From: Chlorobaculum sp. | GTDB lineage: Bacteria > Bacteroidota > Chlorobiia > Chlorobiales > Chlorobiaceae | Assembly: GCA_013334655.1 (NCBI GenBank) | Contig: JAAXXD010000015.1 | Location: 1 to 36,832, forward strand | Length of the DNA stretch: 36,832 nucleotides | Reading direction: 5' to 3' | Part shown: piece by piece, positions 16,373-28,793 of the stretch | Position numbering within the stretch: position 1 is the first letter of the stretch | How the letters are laid out: the number at the start of each line of letters is the position of its first letter | Notes under the pieces: model-generated | Databases searched by the model: none | What the model saw: the letters and a program-made list of their open reading frames with translations, nothing else | What the model was told of the DNA's origin: nothing | Program-made: the position numbers and the translations under genes

Positions 16373-18077
16373 GCAGCGCCTGGTAGCGCTTCGGATCGGC
16401 AAGCAGAGAAAATGCCTTCGCCGCAACCGGATCATCCTCGACCGACTTGCGCAGGGCCGCCCGCTCGTCGTAATGCCGCATTATCTCGCGATGCAAGGCG
16501 GCGGTGATGCGCAGCGAATCCCGCGAGAGGCTCCGTCGTGTCGAGGCGGCAAGAGACTTGTCGAGAGCGTCGAGCTGGCCGGATAGCGCTTTGTCCACTC
16601 CATCCTCCTTTTGAACGAGCGTTTTCAGGCTGTCGAGTTTTTTCTGCGCTCCAGACCGGAAGGTGAATTTCTCCTTTTCGAGAAAGCTGTTGAACTCGTC
16701 GTACACCGGTTCCGACGGGAGTCGCGTCAACTGAAACCCCGGATGTTTCAGATGAAAGCGCGAGGCGTATCTGAAAAGCAAACCATCTTTCTCCAGCGTG
16801 TGCTGGTATTCGGAGAGAGAGTCGGCTTTGGCGACCACATCCGGACGGATTCCGCCGCCGCCATAGACTTTGCGCCGGTTGCGCGTGAAGAAGACCTTCG
16901 TGGAGTCGGCGGCATCGGTGGAGAGCACGACTTTACGGCGAGCGTCATCGCGAACAATCGGCTTCTGGATGAGTCGTCCCGACGGCGTATAGTATTTCGC
17001 CGTCGTCAGTTTGAGGATGTGGTCGTAGGGCAGGGCGATGATCGACTGCACCAGCCCCTTGCCGTAGGAGCTTTCGCCGAGAATGACGCCGCGGTCGAGT
17101 TCCTGAATCGCGCCAGAAACAATCTCCGAAGCTGATGCGCTGTCGCCGTCGATCAAAACCACGAGAGGAAGTGCTGGCGCTTGAGGATCGGTATTGGTGG
17201 AGTAGAGCTGATCGCTGTCGGCGGTCCGGCCTTTGGTGGAGACGATCTTGCTGCCTTTTTCGACGAAGAGTCCCGCCACCTCAACTGCCGAGGTGAGCAG
17301 GCCGCCCGGATTGCCGCGCAAATCCAGCACGAGGCCATTCAGCGCGATCCGGTTTTTGGTGGCCTCTTCGTTGATCGTGCGGATCGCCGAACTCAGCTCC
17401 TCACGCGAGTGCTCGGCGAAGCTGTTCATCTGCACGTAACCCAACGAGCCGAATAGCCCGGCATAGGGCACGGTGCTGACCCTGATCTCCTGCCGCGTGA
17501 TGGCAATGACCTTCGGTGACCCGAGGCCATCTCGTTTAATCGTAAGCCTGACGACCGTGCCAGGCGACCCCTTGATGGCGTTCCTCACCTCGTCGATGGA
17601 CTTCTTGCTTGTGGGCACGCCATCGATGGCGATAACCTGGTCGCCGGTCTGCAAGCCCGCTTTCGCGGCGGGCTGGGCGTCGTTCACCGAGGTGACGAAC
17701 AGCTCTCCGGCAAATACGCCAATGGTGACGCCGATGCCGGTGTATTTGCCGGTGGTGATTTCATCGAGTTCGTCGGACTGGGCCTCATCGAGAAACGAGG
17801 TGAAGGGATCGAGCTGATCCATCATGCCGTCGATCCCCGAATACATGAATTCGCTCACATCGACGGGATCAACATAGTTTTGCGCCACATTCTTGAACAC
17901 CTCCCCGAGCAGGTCGATGCTTCTGGTCGCGGCGAAAAAGTTGTCGCCCGCGCTCGGCGCGCCATACGCCGCCGAGCCGGGTTGCGCGACAATCAGCATT
18001 GTCCCGGCTGAGAGCGCGGCGGCGGCGCGAGACCAGCGCCGGAGAGTCCCGAAAAAAGAGCGGCGACGCAAATTCAT
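16362..18077 (-). CDS. ctpA: Carboxyl-terminal processing protease (S41A family)
   Basis: A 571-residue periplasmic serine protease. An N-terminal signal segment (RWSRAAAALSAGTMLIVAQPGSAAYGA) is followed by a helical lead-in (SIDLLGEVFKNVAQNYVDPVD), a PDZ domain (about 110-190, with GIGVTIGVFAGELFVTSVNDAQPAAKAGLQTGDQVIAIDGVPT), and the S41 core LNGLVLDLRGNPGGLLTSAVEVAGLF. The catalytic Ser/Lys pair is DGDSASASEI (S315) and SSYGKGLVQ (K340), 25 residues apart as in tail-specific proteases. A long C-terminal domain (about 440-571) is charged and helical. It trims C-termini of envelope proteins or cuts damaged ones. The start is just 7 bp after the dapD stop, so dapD-ctpA is probably one operon. 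Confidence 0.95.
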   Translation of the reverse strand: MNLRRRSFFGTLRRWSRAAAALSAGTMLIVAQPGSAAYGAPSAGDNFFAATRSIDLLGEVFKNVAQNYVDPVDVSEFMYSGIDGMMDQLDPFTSFLDEAQSDELDEITTGKYTGIGVTIGVFAGELFVTSVNDAQPAAKAGLQTGDQVIAIDGVPTSKKSIDEVRNAIKGSPGTVVRLTIKRDGLGSPKVIAITRQEIRVSTVPYAGLFGSLGYVQMNSFAEHSREELSSAIRTINEEATKNRIALNGLVLDLRGNPGGLLTSAVEVAGLFVEKGSKIVSTKGRTADSDQLYSTNTDPQAPALPLVVLIDGDSASASEIVSGAIQELDRGVILGESSYGKGLVQSIIALPYDHILKLTTAKYYTPSGRLIQKPIVRDDARRKVVLSTDAADSTKVFFTRNRRKVYGGGGIRPDVVAKADSLSEYQHTLEKDGLLFRYASRFHLKHPGFQLTRLPSEPVYDEFNSFLEKEKFTFRSGAQKKLDSLKTLVQKEDGVDKALSGQLDALDKSLAASTRRSLSRDSLRITAALHREIMRHYDERAALRKSVEDDPVAAKAFSLLADPKRYQALLRP

Positions 18078-18084
18078 TGCAGGC

Positions 18085-18945
18085 TTACCGGAGTGCGCTT
18101 TCGAGCGCCGTGGCGCTGTCGGTGCGTTCGTCGCGATATTTGACGATGAGCGGCGTGTAGATCGAAAGTCCGTGCTCGACGGCGAACGCCCCCTTCACCT
18201 GGCGGGAACCCGCCACCACCACCGCGCCTTCGGGAATGACAAGCGGAGAATCGGCGGTTTTTCTCAGAATCGTACCGTTGACCAGATCGTAGACCGGCGT
18301 CGAGCCGTTGAGGATGACGCCCGTTCCGATGACCGCGCGTTTCTTGACGATGGTGCCTTCATAGATGCCGCAGTTGCCGCCAACCATCACCTCATCCTCG
18401 ATGATGACCGGCATCGCGCCGACCGGTTCGAGCACACCGCCAACCTGCACAGCGGCGGAGAGATGCACCTTCTTGCCGACCTGCGCGCAACTGCCGACCA
18501 GCGCGTGAGAATCGATCATCGAGCCTTCATCCACGTACGCGCCGACGTTGACGTACGAGGGTGGCATCATCACTACCGACGGCGCAAGATACGAACCGTC
18601 ACGCACCGACGAGCCGCCAGGCACGATCCTCACGCTGTCCGCCACGCTGAAACGATGCAAGGGGTAGGTGTCCTTGTCGATGTAGGAGAAGCGCTCGAAG
18701 CCGCCAAGCTCGACATGGTGCTCCACCAGCACGCCAAGCTTCATACCGACCAGAATCCCCTGCTTGACCCACTGGTTGACCGTCCATCCCTCTCCACAGG
18801 GTTCTGCGGCGCGGATTCTCCCGTCATTGAGCAGCGACTTGAACTGCTCGAAAACTTCGCGCACCCCGGCATCCTCCTGAAGCTGGCTGGCGGTAAGTGA
18901 AGACAATGCGATGATCTGATCCTTTATCTGCTGGTACTGTTCCAT
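18085..18945 (-). CDS. dapD: 2,3,4,5-Tetrahydropyridine-2,6-dicarboxylate N-succinyltransferase
   Basis: A 286-residue DapD, which succinylates tetrahydrodipicolinate from succinyl-CoA in the succinylase branch of lysine and diaminopimelate synthesis. The helical N-domain (1-about 95) has [19 protein letters not shown], and a left-handed beta-helix follows: [108 protein letters not shown]. The block [15 protein letters not shown] is diagnostic. The C-terminal cap ends [35 protein letters not shown]. It is full length and shares a transcript with ctpA (7-bp gap). A 28-bp palindrome lies upstream. Confidence 0.95.
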   Translation of the reverse strand: MEQYQQIKDQIIALSSLTASQLQEDAGVREVFEQFKSLLNDGRIRAAEPCGEGWTVNQWVKQGILVGMKLGVLVEHHVELGGFERFSYIDKDTYPLHRFSVADSVRIVPGGSSVRDGSYLAPSVVMMPPSYVNVGAYVDEGSMIDSHALVGSCAQVGKKVHLSAAVQVGGVLEPVGAMPVIIEDEVMVGGNCGIYEGTIVKKRAVIGTGVILNGSTPVYDLVNGTILRKTADSPLVIPEGAVVVAGSRQVKGAFAVEHGLSIYTPLIVKYRDERTDSATALESALR

Positions 18946-18992
18946 GTGTTGGTTTGGGTAATATTAGTCCGGCAAAAAACTCTTAAAAATTG

Positions 18993-19020
18993 CCCCGTCC
19001 CGAAAGCTTTCGGGACGGGG
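18993..19020. terminator. Perfect 28-bp palindrome downstream of rng
   Basis: ccccgtcccgaaagctttcgggacgggg is an exact palindrome (14-bp arms, no loop). Read on the minus strand it is followed by CAATTTTTAAGAG, so it could end rng transcripts. It lies between rng and dapD, which run in the same direction. The motif also looks like a dispersed element, so terminator function is only probable. Confidence 0.55.
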
Positions 19021-19036
19021 TTCATGGATAAAAAAA

Positions 19037-19055
19037 TAAATCCGGGCTTTAGCCC
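19037..19055 (-). terminator. Short hairpin terminator of rng
   Basis: On the minus strand GGGCTAAAGCCC (19055-19044) is followed by GGATTTATTTTTTTATCC, a T-rich tract. It lies 40 bp after the rng stop codon. The stem is only 4-5 bp with a small loop, so it is weak; the palindrome that follows may act with it. Confidence 0.45.
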
Positions 19056-19094
19056 AATCTCTCACCACCTCGGCCTGTTGTCGTCGAAGAGACG

Positions 19095-20792
19095 TCAGTT
19101 GAATTCCGTGGTGATGTCGTTGCTGTGCTTGCGGTTGTAGAAGCGGAAATCGTCGCTTCGCAGGCTCTCGTCCGGCGTGATCCTGACGAAGACGAGGTGC
19201 TGCAAAAACCACTTCAGCTCGGTTTTCATCTCGCTGTTGCGCATCGGTTCGAGCACCGTCGGGCTGACGTGCAGGTCGAGCTGCTGGAACGGCACCTTCT
19301 GCTGAAGCGCGAACTTGCGGAGCCAGCGCTCGATCTGGTGGATCGTCGTGAAGCGCGCCTGCACCACGCCGGTGCCGCCGCACGCCGGGCACTGGTCGCC
19401 CATGCGCTGCATGAGGCTCGGGCGGATGCGCTCGCGGGTTATCTGCATGATACCGAAGTCGGAGAGCGGCAGGATGTTCGACTTGGCGCGGTCGTTACGC
19501 AACTCAGTCTTCATGGCGTCAAAGACCTTCTTTGAATTCTTCGGGTCGATCATGTCGATGAAGTCCACCACGATGATGCCTCCGATGTCGCGCAGCCTGA
19601 GCTGGCGCACGATCTCTCGGGCGGCTTCGAGGTTGGTTTTGAGCGAGTTCTCCTCCTGCTCGCGCTTGGCCGCATACCGGCCGCTGTTGACATCGACCAC
19701 CACCATCGCCTCGGTGTGCTCGATGATGATATAGCCGCCTGACTTGAGCCACACCTTCCGCGAAAAGATCGACTCCACATCCTTGGCGATGCCGTACCCC
19801 TCGAAGAGCGGCAGCTTGCCCTGATGGAGCGAGACGTTTTTGACCATATCGGGCGCGGCCCACTGGATGTAGTTGAGCGTCTCGTTGTAGATCGAGTTCG
19901 AGTTGGCCACGATTTCGGTCACATCGCTGGTCAGCGAATCGCGCAGCACACTCGAAATGATGGTATCCTCCTTGAAGATGAGTTGCGGAGGCTGGGCATC
20001 CTGGAGCTTCTCCTCGATCTGCTTCCACTTCGTGAGCAGCTTTTCGAGATCCTGCTTCAGGAGCGACTCCTCCTGATCCTCGGCAACGGTACGGATAATC
20101 GCACCGAACCCTTCGGGAAGCATCGAGCGGACGAGCTTTTTGAGGCGTGAGCGCTCTTTGCGCGACACCACGCGGCGAGAGACGGCGATCTGGCCGCCGC
20201 CGAAGGGGAGCAGCACCATGAAGCGTCCGGCGATGGTGATGTCGGAGGTGAGGCGTGAGCCTTTCGTGCCAATCGGCTCCTTGATCACCTGCACGAGGAT
20301 TGAATCGTTCGGCTTGAGCTTCTGGGCGATCATCTGGGTGTAGGACTGCCGCCTTTCAGCAGCATCCGCTGGCGAGGATGGCTTCGACTCGGCTCTTGGC
20401 TGGCTGACGGGCCGGGCCGACTCTCTCGGCGGCGCTGCCGCTGATCCTGGCGCGACCCCGCTCTCCTCATCGCCATCCTCGTCGTCATCTTCCTCGTCGC
20501 CGCCGTTTTCGTCGTCGTCGTCATCCTCGACGAGTGCGCGATAATCCTCACTGGTGGTGCCAACATCGGAAAAATGCAGGAATCCATCTGACTTCTGCCC
20601 AATATCGACAAAGGCCGCCTTGAGTCCCTCGACCACCTTGTGCACCCTGCCGAGGTAAATATCGCCGATGCTTCTCATGCTCTCGGGGCGCTCTATGATC
20701 AGCTCGGCAAGCCGACCCTCCTCGACGAGCGCGACCTGGATTTCATCCCCGGTCTTGTTCATCAGGAGCTGTTTCTTAACATTTTTCTTCAT
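19095..20792 (-). CDS. rng: Ribonuclease G/E family endoribonuclease
   Basis: A 565-residue RNase G/E. It cleaves single-stranded A/U-rich RNA in rRNA maturation and mRNA decay. An S1 domain (about 38-185) holds [36 protein letters not shown] and, after an insertion, [32 protein letters not shown]. The insertion (about 85-150) has a run of Asp/Glu (89-110) and a Pro/Ser/Ala stretch absent from short RNase G proteins. The DNase-I-like catalytic core has [11 protein letters not shown] (D367) and [11 protein letters not shown] (D410), the two Mg-binding aspartates, and the zinc-link CPACGGTG (C468, C471). There is no long C-terminal degradosome tail. The start [22 protein letters not shown] fits Bacteroidetes/Chlorobi RNase G proteins. 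Confidence 0.94.
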   Translation of the reverse strand: MKKNVKKQLLMNKTGDEIQVALVEEGRLAELIIERPESMRSIGDIYLGRVHKVVEGLKAAFVDIGQKSDGFLHFSDVGTTSEDYRALVEDDDDDENGGDEEDDDEDGDEESGVAPGSAAAPPRESARPVSQPRAESKPSSPADAAERRQSYTQMIAQKLKPNDSILVQVIKEPIGTKGSRLTSDITIAGRFMVLLPFGGGQIAVSRRVVSRKERSRLKKLVRSMLPEGFGAIIRTVAEDQEESLLKQDLEKLLTKWKQIEEKLQDAQPPQLIFKEDTIISSVLRDSLTSDVTEIVANSNSIYNETLNYIQWAAPDMVKNVSLHQGKLPLFEGYGIAKDVESIFSRKVWLKSGGYIIIEHTEAMVVVDVNSGRYAAKREQEENSLKTNLEAAREIVRQLRLRDIGGIIVVDFIDMIDPKNSKKVFDAMKTELRNDRAKSNILPLSDFGIMQITRERIRPSLMQRMGDQCPACGGTGVVQARFTTIHQIERWLRKFALQQKVPFQQLDLHVSPTVLEPMRNSEMKTELKWFLQHLVFVRITPDESLRSDDFRFYNRKHSNDITTEFN

Positions 20793-20995
20793 TCAGAATC
20801 CATGATTTCAAGCATTTCTGCCGACCTTGCGCTGTCGCGGGTTCGGGAAACGCCTTTGTTGATCTCCACCGACCTTCTGCAATTCAGCAGTCTGCCGGAA
20901 TCCCTGTAATTGCTATTTTATTTGTCGAAAAATATAACACTTCGAGCGCTTGAAATGACGCCTTATTCATCGAACATTTTTACCGTGCAACCGCC

Positions 20996-21613
20996 ATGCT
21001 GACAACCGCTTTCGAAGCGCCGCTCTGGGAGAGGATGTCGCGGGTCTGCGGCATCGACGAAGCTGGCCGGGGGCCGCTGGCCGGGCCGGTGGTGGCGGCG
21101 GTGGTGGTTTTTCCGCGCCACTTCAAGCCAACGGGCATTCTCGAACGACTCGACGATTCGAAAAAGCTAACGGCGGAGCTTCGCGCGGCGCTTGCCCCGG
21201 CCATCCGCGAAGCCGCCGAAAGATGGGCGGTCGCGGTGGTGGACGCGGAGACCATCGACCGCATCAACATTTTGCAAGCGACGATGCACGCCATGAATCT
21301 CGCCGTCGAATCGCTCGGCGTAGCGCCGGAGCTTCTTCTGGTGGACGGCAACCGCTTCAGGCCGGTGCTGCCGATTCCATACGAAACCATCGTCAAGGGG
21401 GACTCGAAGGTCTTCTCCATCGCCGCCGCTTCGGTACTCGCCAAGACCCACCGGGACGAACTGATGACCGGCTACGCGGCGGAGTTCCCGGAATATGGCT
21501 TCGACCTGCACTTCGGCTACCCCACGGAGCGGCACGTCCAGGCCATCGCCACGCACGGGCGCTGCGCGATTCATCGGAAAAGCTTCAAGTTACGTAAATT
21601 GGGGGAAAAATAA
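20996..21613 (+). CDS. rnhB: Ribonuclease HII
   Basis: A 205-residue RNase HII, which nicks RNA in RNA-DNA hybrids and starts removal of misincorporated ribonucleotides. The family signature [23 protein letters not shown] is at residues 18-39 with acidic residues D21 and E22; [12 protein letters not shown] follows (52-63). Further active-site acids are seen in LLLVDGNRF (D117) and in KTHRDELM (D154). [21 protein letters not shown] is the usual conserved block. The ATG at 20996 leaves a short leader. It is divergent from rng (203-bp gap, in which only a weak promoter-like AT-rich stretch around 20910 is seen) and precedes yraN by 13 bp. Confidence 0.95.
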   Translation: MLTTAFEAPLWERMSRVCGIDEAGRGPLAGPVVAAVVVFPRHFKPTGILERLDDSKKLTAELRAALAPAIREAAERWAVAVVDAETIDRINILQATMHAMNLAVESLGVAPELLLVDGNRFRPVLPIPYETIVKGDSKVFSIAAASVLAKTHRDELMTGYAAEFPEYGFDLHFGYPTERHVQAIATHGRCAIHRKSFKLRKLGEK

Positions 21614-21626
21614 CCCTTCATATGCC

Positions 21627-22016
21627 ATGCATACCCCTCAATGGCTTGGAACCGAAGGCGAGACGATAGCGGCGCGGTATCTCGCCGCTCGCGGCTGCCG
21701 GATCGTCGCCCGAAACTACCGCTATCATCGCAACGAGATCGACATCATCGCCCTCGATGGCGAGGTGCTCTGCTTCATCGAGGTGAAGACCAGGGCGTCG
21801 CTCGGCAAAGGGCATCCCGCCGAATCGGTCACGCTCAAAAAGCGAAAGGAGATCATCCGCGCTGCCTCCGGTTATCTCGCTACCCGGCCCGATCCGTGGA
21901 TCACCTGCCGTTTCGATGTCATCGCGATTCACGCCCTCCGGCTCGATGAGCGGACGATTCTCGACTACCGGATCGAGCACATCAGGAGCGCCTTCATGAC
22001 GAGCGACGACCTCTGA
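21627..22016 (+). CDS. yraN: YraN/UPF0102 family nuclease-like protein
   Basis: A 129-residue protein of the YraN (UPF0102) family. It has the restriction-endonuclease-like core GETIAARYLAARGCRIVARNYRYHRNEIDIIALDGEVLCFIEVKTRAS, where D39, E52 and K54 form the PD-(D/E)xK pattern, and the follow-up VTLKKRKEIIRAASGYLA. The family is often next to rnhB and may be a Holliday-junction or structure-specific nuclease; this has not been shown in general. The ORF track begins 44 codons earlier inside rnhB, but the ATG at 21627 gives the family N-terminus (LGTEGETIAARYL). It is 13 bp after rnhB and probably co-transcribed. Confidence 0.92.
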   Translation: MHTPQWLGTEGETIAARYLAARGCRIVARNYRYHRNEIDIIALDGEVLCFIEVKTRASLGKGHPAESVTLKKRKEIIRAASGYLATRPDPWITCRFDVIAIHALRLDERTILDYRIEHIRSAFMTSDDL

Positions 22017-22040
22017 AATAGCATATCAGCGGATTTTTCT

Positions 22041-22048
22041 TATCTTTG
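22041..22048 (+). promoter_or_regulatory. TAnnTTTG-like -7 motif upstream of gyrB
   Basis: TATCTTTG lies 40 bp before the gyrB ATG, in the 72-bp gap after yraN. It fits the Bacteroidetes-type -7 consensus. No clear -33 TTTG box is found, so this is a candidate only. Confidence 0.3.
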
Positions 22049-22049
22049 A

Positions 22050-25337
<3,288 letters not shown>

Positions 25338-25594
25338 GGGATCGGGTTTTCTTGTGGGGACAGGTTCCGTCGGGCGCATGTCCATCGTGATGATCCGGCT
25401 CGACGAGGTAAATTCGTCCTCCGGGAATTCTTGAACGCGCGACTGACCATGGTTGCAACGGTCAACAAAGCTGCAACATACAGAGAATCTGCGTTACGGG
25501 CAAGAGGCTCTTCGGATACGCGGGGGAAAGGGGTGAATTTCAGGGTGCCTCCCCGGCCTGAACAGCAGTCGGGGAGAGCGGCGGAGGCGCGAAA

Positions 25595-26521
25595 TCAGGC
25601 GCCGCGGAACTTGATGGGACTCTTCGAGCGGGTCTGCCAGTCGAAAACGATTGGCGCGGCTACGAAGATCGACGAGTAGGTGCCGACCAGAATACCGGCG
25701 AACATCGCGAAGGCGAAGCTGCGAATGGCCGGGCCAGCGAAAATGAAGAGCACGATGACCGAGATCATGATGGTGCCGGAGGTGATGACGGTTCGGGAGA
25801 GCGTCTGGTTCATGCTCTCGTTGAATATCCGCTCATAATCGGAAGGCTTCTGCCCACGCAGCCGCTCGCGGATACGGTCGTACACTACGACGGTGTCAGT
25901 GATCGAATAACCGGCGATGGTGAGGAAGGCCGCGATGATGCTCTGGTCAACTTCAAGCGGCATGAAATCGATCAGTCCGCCGAGCAGGCTGAACAGGCCG
26001 AGCACGGTCAAAACGTCGTGGAAGATCGCCGCCACGCCCGCCGTGGCGAACTTGAACTCGAAGCGTACGCTCACGTAGAGCAGAATACCGGCAAGCGCCG
26101 CAGCGAGCGCTTTGATGGCCGACATTTTCATGTCAGCAGCGATGCTCGGCCCAACCGCCTGGATGCTGAGAATCTGCGAGGGATTGCCCGGCAGGCGCGA
26201 CGAAAGCGCATTTGTGATCAGCGCCTTCAGCCTGGTGGTATCGCCCTGATAATCGGTTTTGAGCAACAGGGAGCGGTCGAGGCCATACTGCTTGACCGAA
26301 CCATTTACTCCGGCCTGCTCCATGATCGAACGAACGTCACCCACATCGACCGCTTTGTCGAAACGGATGACCACCTCCGCGCCGCCCTTGAAATCGATGC
26401 CGTAGTTTAATCCTCTGACGAAAAGGGAGGCCATACCGACAACAAGCAGAATAGTCGAGACGGCGTAGGCGATCTTGCGATGCTTGATGAAATTGAAATT
26501 GGTCTTATGAAAAATGCGCAT
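25595..26521 (-). CDS. secF: Protein translocase subunit SecF
   Basis: A 308-residue inner-membrane protein of the Sec accessory complex, which uses the proton gradient to help release exported proteins. The N-terminus MRIFHKTNFNFIKHRKIAYAVSTILLVVGMASLFVRGLNYGIDFKGGAEVVIRFDKAVD is typical: a first membrane segment and the periplasmic P1 domain start with GIDFKGG. Five further membrane segments follow, with DVLTVLGLFSLLGGLIDF, AFLTIAGYSITDTVVVYDRIRERLRG (conserved SecF motif) and TLSRTVITSGTIMISVIVLFIF. The ORF track adds 12 codons; the Met at 26521 fits. It follows secD by 16 bp on the same strand. Confidence 0.96.
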   Translation of the reverse strand: MRIFHKTNFNFIKHRKIAYAVSTILLVVGMASLFVRGLNYGIDFKGGAEVVIRFDKAVDVGDVRSIMEQAGVNGSVKQYGLDRSLLLKTDYQGDTTRLKALITNALSSRLPGNPSQILSIQAVGPSIAADMKMSAIKALAAALAGILLYVSVRFEFKFATAGVAAIFHDVLTVLGLFSLLGGLIDFMPLEVDQSIIAAFLTIAGYSITDTVVVYDRIRERLRGQKPSDYERIFNESMNQTLSRTVITSGTIMISVIVLFIFAGPAIRSFAFAMFAGILVGTYSSIFVAAPIVFDWQTRSKSPIKFRGA

Positions 26522-26537
26522 TGCTGTGTCTTGTAAA

Positions 26538-28400
26538 TTATCCGAAACTCTTTTCATCCATGAACTTGCTGTCGATCAGCAGATCGAACAGCACCCTTGT
26601 CACCACGACAGCCGTAAAGAGACTTGCGCCCGTGCCGATCATCAGCGTGATGGCAAACCCCTGCACCGGGCCGACGCCGTACACATAGAGCAGAAAGGCC
26701 GCGGCAAGGGTTGTGACGTGCGAGTCGAGAATCGATGAAAACGCCCGTTTGTAGCCAGTGTCAACCGCCATGCGAAGGCTCTTGCCCTCTGCCAGCTCCT
26801 CGCGAATGCGCTCGTAAATCAGCACGTTGGCGTCAACGGCCATGCCCATCGTCAGCACGATACCGGCGATGCCCGGCAGGCTCAGCGATGCGCCGAATCC
26901 GGCCAGCACCGAGATGACGACCAGAATGTTGAGCACCAGCGCCAGGTCGGCGGCGATGCCTGCCTTGTTATAATAGATGACCATGAAGATGGCCACCGCC
27001 ACGAAGCCCCACATCATCGACAGCATACCGGCGCGGATGTAATCCGAGCCAAGCGAAGGGCCGACGGTGCGCTCTTCAAGGATATGCACCGGCGCGGGCA
27101 AAGCTCCTGCCTTCAGGATGATTTCGAGATCCTTGGCTTCGTTGAGATCGCCGATGCCGTTGATCACCGAGTTACCACTCGGAATCCTCGACTGCACGAC
27201 CGGAGCGCTGTAGATTGCGCCGTCGAGCACAATGGCGACCTGCTTGCCGATGTTGGCTCCGGTGATGCGCGCCCATTTCGATGTGCCCTCGTCATTCATC
27301 GACATGAGCACCTCGGGCTGATTGTCCTGCGCGCTGAAGGTCGCCTTCGCCTCGGTAATCACGCCGCCGGTCAGTTCGGGAGTTTTCTTGACGAGATAGA
27401 TCGGGAAGTACTTTTCACCATTGGCGGCAAGTTCGGGTTTGGCCGCCAGAAGCAACTGCGTATCCTGCGGCAGCAAGGCCTGCACATCGGGGCGGTCCAG
27501 CACCGCAGTGACCTGATCGCGGGCGTACGCCGGAGCGAACACCACGCCATTCGGCAACATACCGATCACATCCGAAAGCTTTTTGATGCCAGCAGCGGCA
27601 GGCGCTGGAGCGGTTGCGGGAGACGGTGCAGCGACAACAGGAGCGGCGGCCTTGGCGGAGTCGGACGGAGCCACGCTCTCAGTTGGAGCCGGTGCGACTG
27701 GAGCCGCGAGCGATACGCCGCTGATGCTCTGAACAGCTCTGAGCGTCGCTTGAGGATCCTTGACCAGCCTGAATTCGAGCTTGGCCGTACCCATCAGAAG
27801 CTTGCGAACCCTCGCCTCGTCGGTCACGCCCGACAGCTCGATAATCAGCCGTTGCGAACCCTGGGTCTGGATCACCGGTTCGGCGACGCCATACTGGTCG
27901 ATACGGTTGCGGATGATCTCCTTGGCTCTCGTCAGCGCATCCTTCGACTCGGCATTCAGCTTGTTGACGATATCCTGATCGGAATCGCGCATGTCATAGA
28001 AGTAGCGGCTGAGCTTGATGTTCTCTTTCTTGAACCCGGCAGCCACAAGCTCGACGATATTGACGTTGGACTCAGTAGCGGCCTGGCTCTTGACGCTCTC
28101 CATGACGCGGGTGAAGGTGGCGTCCTTGTTCCACGCTTTCTGCTCGACGAGGTCGAGTATATCGACCTCCATCACCAGGTGCATACCGCCCCTGAGGTCG
28201 AGGCCAAGCTTCAGGCTTTTGTCTTTGGCGTGCTCGATCGCCTCGCGATTATCGATGGCGAACTTCAGACTGTCTTCGGAAGAACGGAAACTCTTGAGTT
28301 TTTCGGAGAGGGCATGGTCACGCCAGGTAGGCCAGATCGACCATACCGAAACCATCGCGACCACGGCAATGAGAATGAGTTTAAAGCGGTTGTTTTTCAT
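26538..28400 (-). CDS. secD: Protein translocase subunit SecD
   Basis: A 620-residue inner-membrane partner of SecF. The first membrane segment is [26 protein letters not shown], followed by [19 protein letters not shown] (conserved D1) and a large periplasmic region with [34 protein letters not shown]. The P1 base then carries an unusual Ala/Pro/Ser-rich stretch (roughly residues 229-278, [42 protein letters not shown]). The export domain continues with [30 protein letters not shown], then membrane segments with [27 protein letters not shown]. The start MKNNRFK is preferred over the ORF-track start 22 codons upstream because it opens the membrane anchor. The operon order is secD-secF. Confidence 0.96.
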   Translation of the reverse strand: MKNNRFKLILIAVVAMVSVWSIWPTWRDHALSEKLKSFRSSEDSLKFAIDNREAIEHAKDKSLKLGLDLRGGMHLVMEVDILDLVEQKAWNKDATFTRVMESVKSQAATESNVNIVELVAAGFKKENIKLSRYFYDMRDSDQDIVNKLNAESKDALTRAKEIIRNRIDQYGVAEPVIQTQGSQRLIIELSGVTDEARVRKLLMGTAKLEFRLVKDPQATLRAVQSISGVSLAAPVAPAPTESVAPSDSAKAAAPVVAAPSPATAPAPAAAGIKKLSDVIGMLPNGVVFAPAYARDQVTAVLDRPDVQALLPQDTQLLLAAKPELAANGEKYFPIYLVKKTPELTGGVITEAKATFSAQDNQPEVLMSMNDEGTSKWARITGANIGKQVAIVLDGAIYSAPVVQSRIPSGNSVINGIGDLNEAKDLEIILKAGALPAPVHILEERTVGPSLGSDYIRAGMLSMMWGFVAVAIFMVIYYNKAGIAADLALVLNILVVISVLAGFGASLSLPGIAGIVLTMGMAVDANVLIYERIREELAEGKSLRMAVDTGYKRAFSSILDSHVTTLAAAFLLYVYGVGPVQGFAITLMIGTGASLFTAVVVTRVLFDLLIDSKFMDEKSFG

Positions 28401-28793
28401 GAAAAAGGCCGTTACGCACGATTGATAAAGAAAAGCCAATATAAAGAACCGCCTCTGGATTAACAATCGTGGTTCCGGTGCCGCAACGACGGGCGGGAGT
28501 AAGGCGTAAGACGTAGGGTATCGGTTTCATTATAGCGTATTGCAATCCTGCCGCGACAACTTCAGGAAACTGCGGAAGTGGTTGTTTTACAAACATTTAT
28601 ACGCTGACATACACGTCGCATTCCGTACTTCTTGAATAAGTTGGACGAATATCGTCCTCTATTTCATCGATAATCAGTCACATTTTCTCCTTTTTTCTGG
28701 CACTTTACTTTGATTATCAATGTTACATTTTCGCGGCACGTTCCGATCAGTTGTTTGTGATGATGTAGAATACTTGTATACCGGAGGCGAAAC
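28401..28793. other. Divergent intergenic region between secD and the baeRF gene
   Basis: This 393-bp gap holds the promoters of two divergent transcripts, but no clear boxes could be fixed. A short perfect inverted repeat ggacgaatatcgtcc (28643-28657) is a possible operator. The second half, from about 28660, is AT-rich. The track ORF 28381-28596 on the minus strand has no protein-like features. Confidence 0.5.
28643..28657. promoter_or_regulatory. Short palindrome, possible operator
   Basis: GGACGA-ATA-TCGTCC has 6-bp arms and a 3-nt centre and lies about 137 bp before the baeRF ATG. It could be a regulator site; the match is short enough to be chance. Confidence 0.25.

Noticed and set aside
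20640-20909. 89-residue plus-strand ORF at the start of rng
   Set aside because: Mostly antisense to rng; the tail in the gap has no protein-like pattern.
27084-28463. 459-residue plus-strand ORF
   Set aside because: Antisense to secD.
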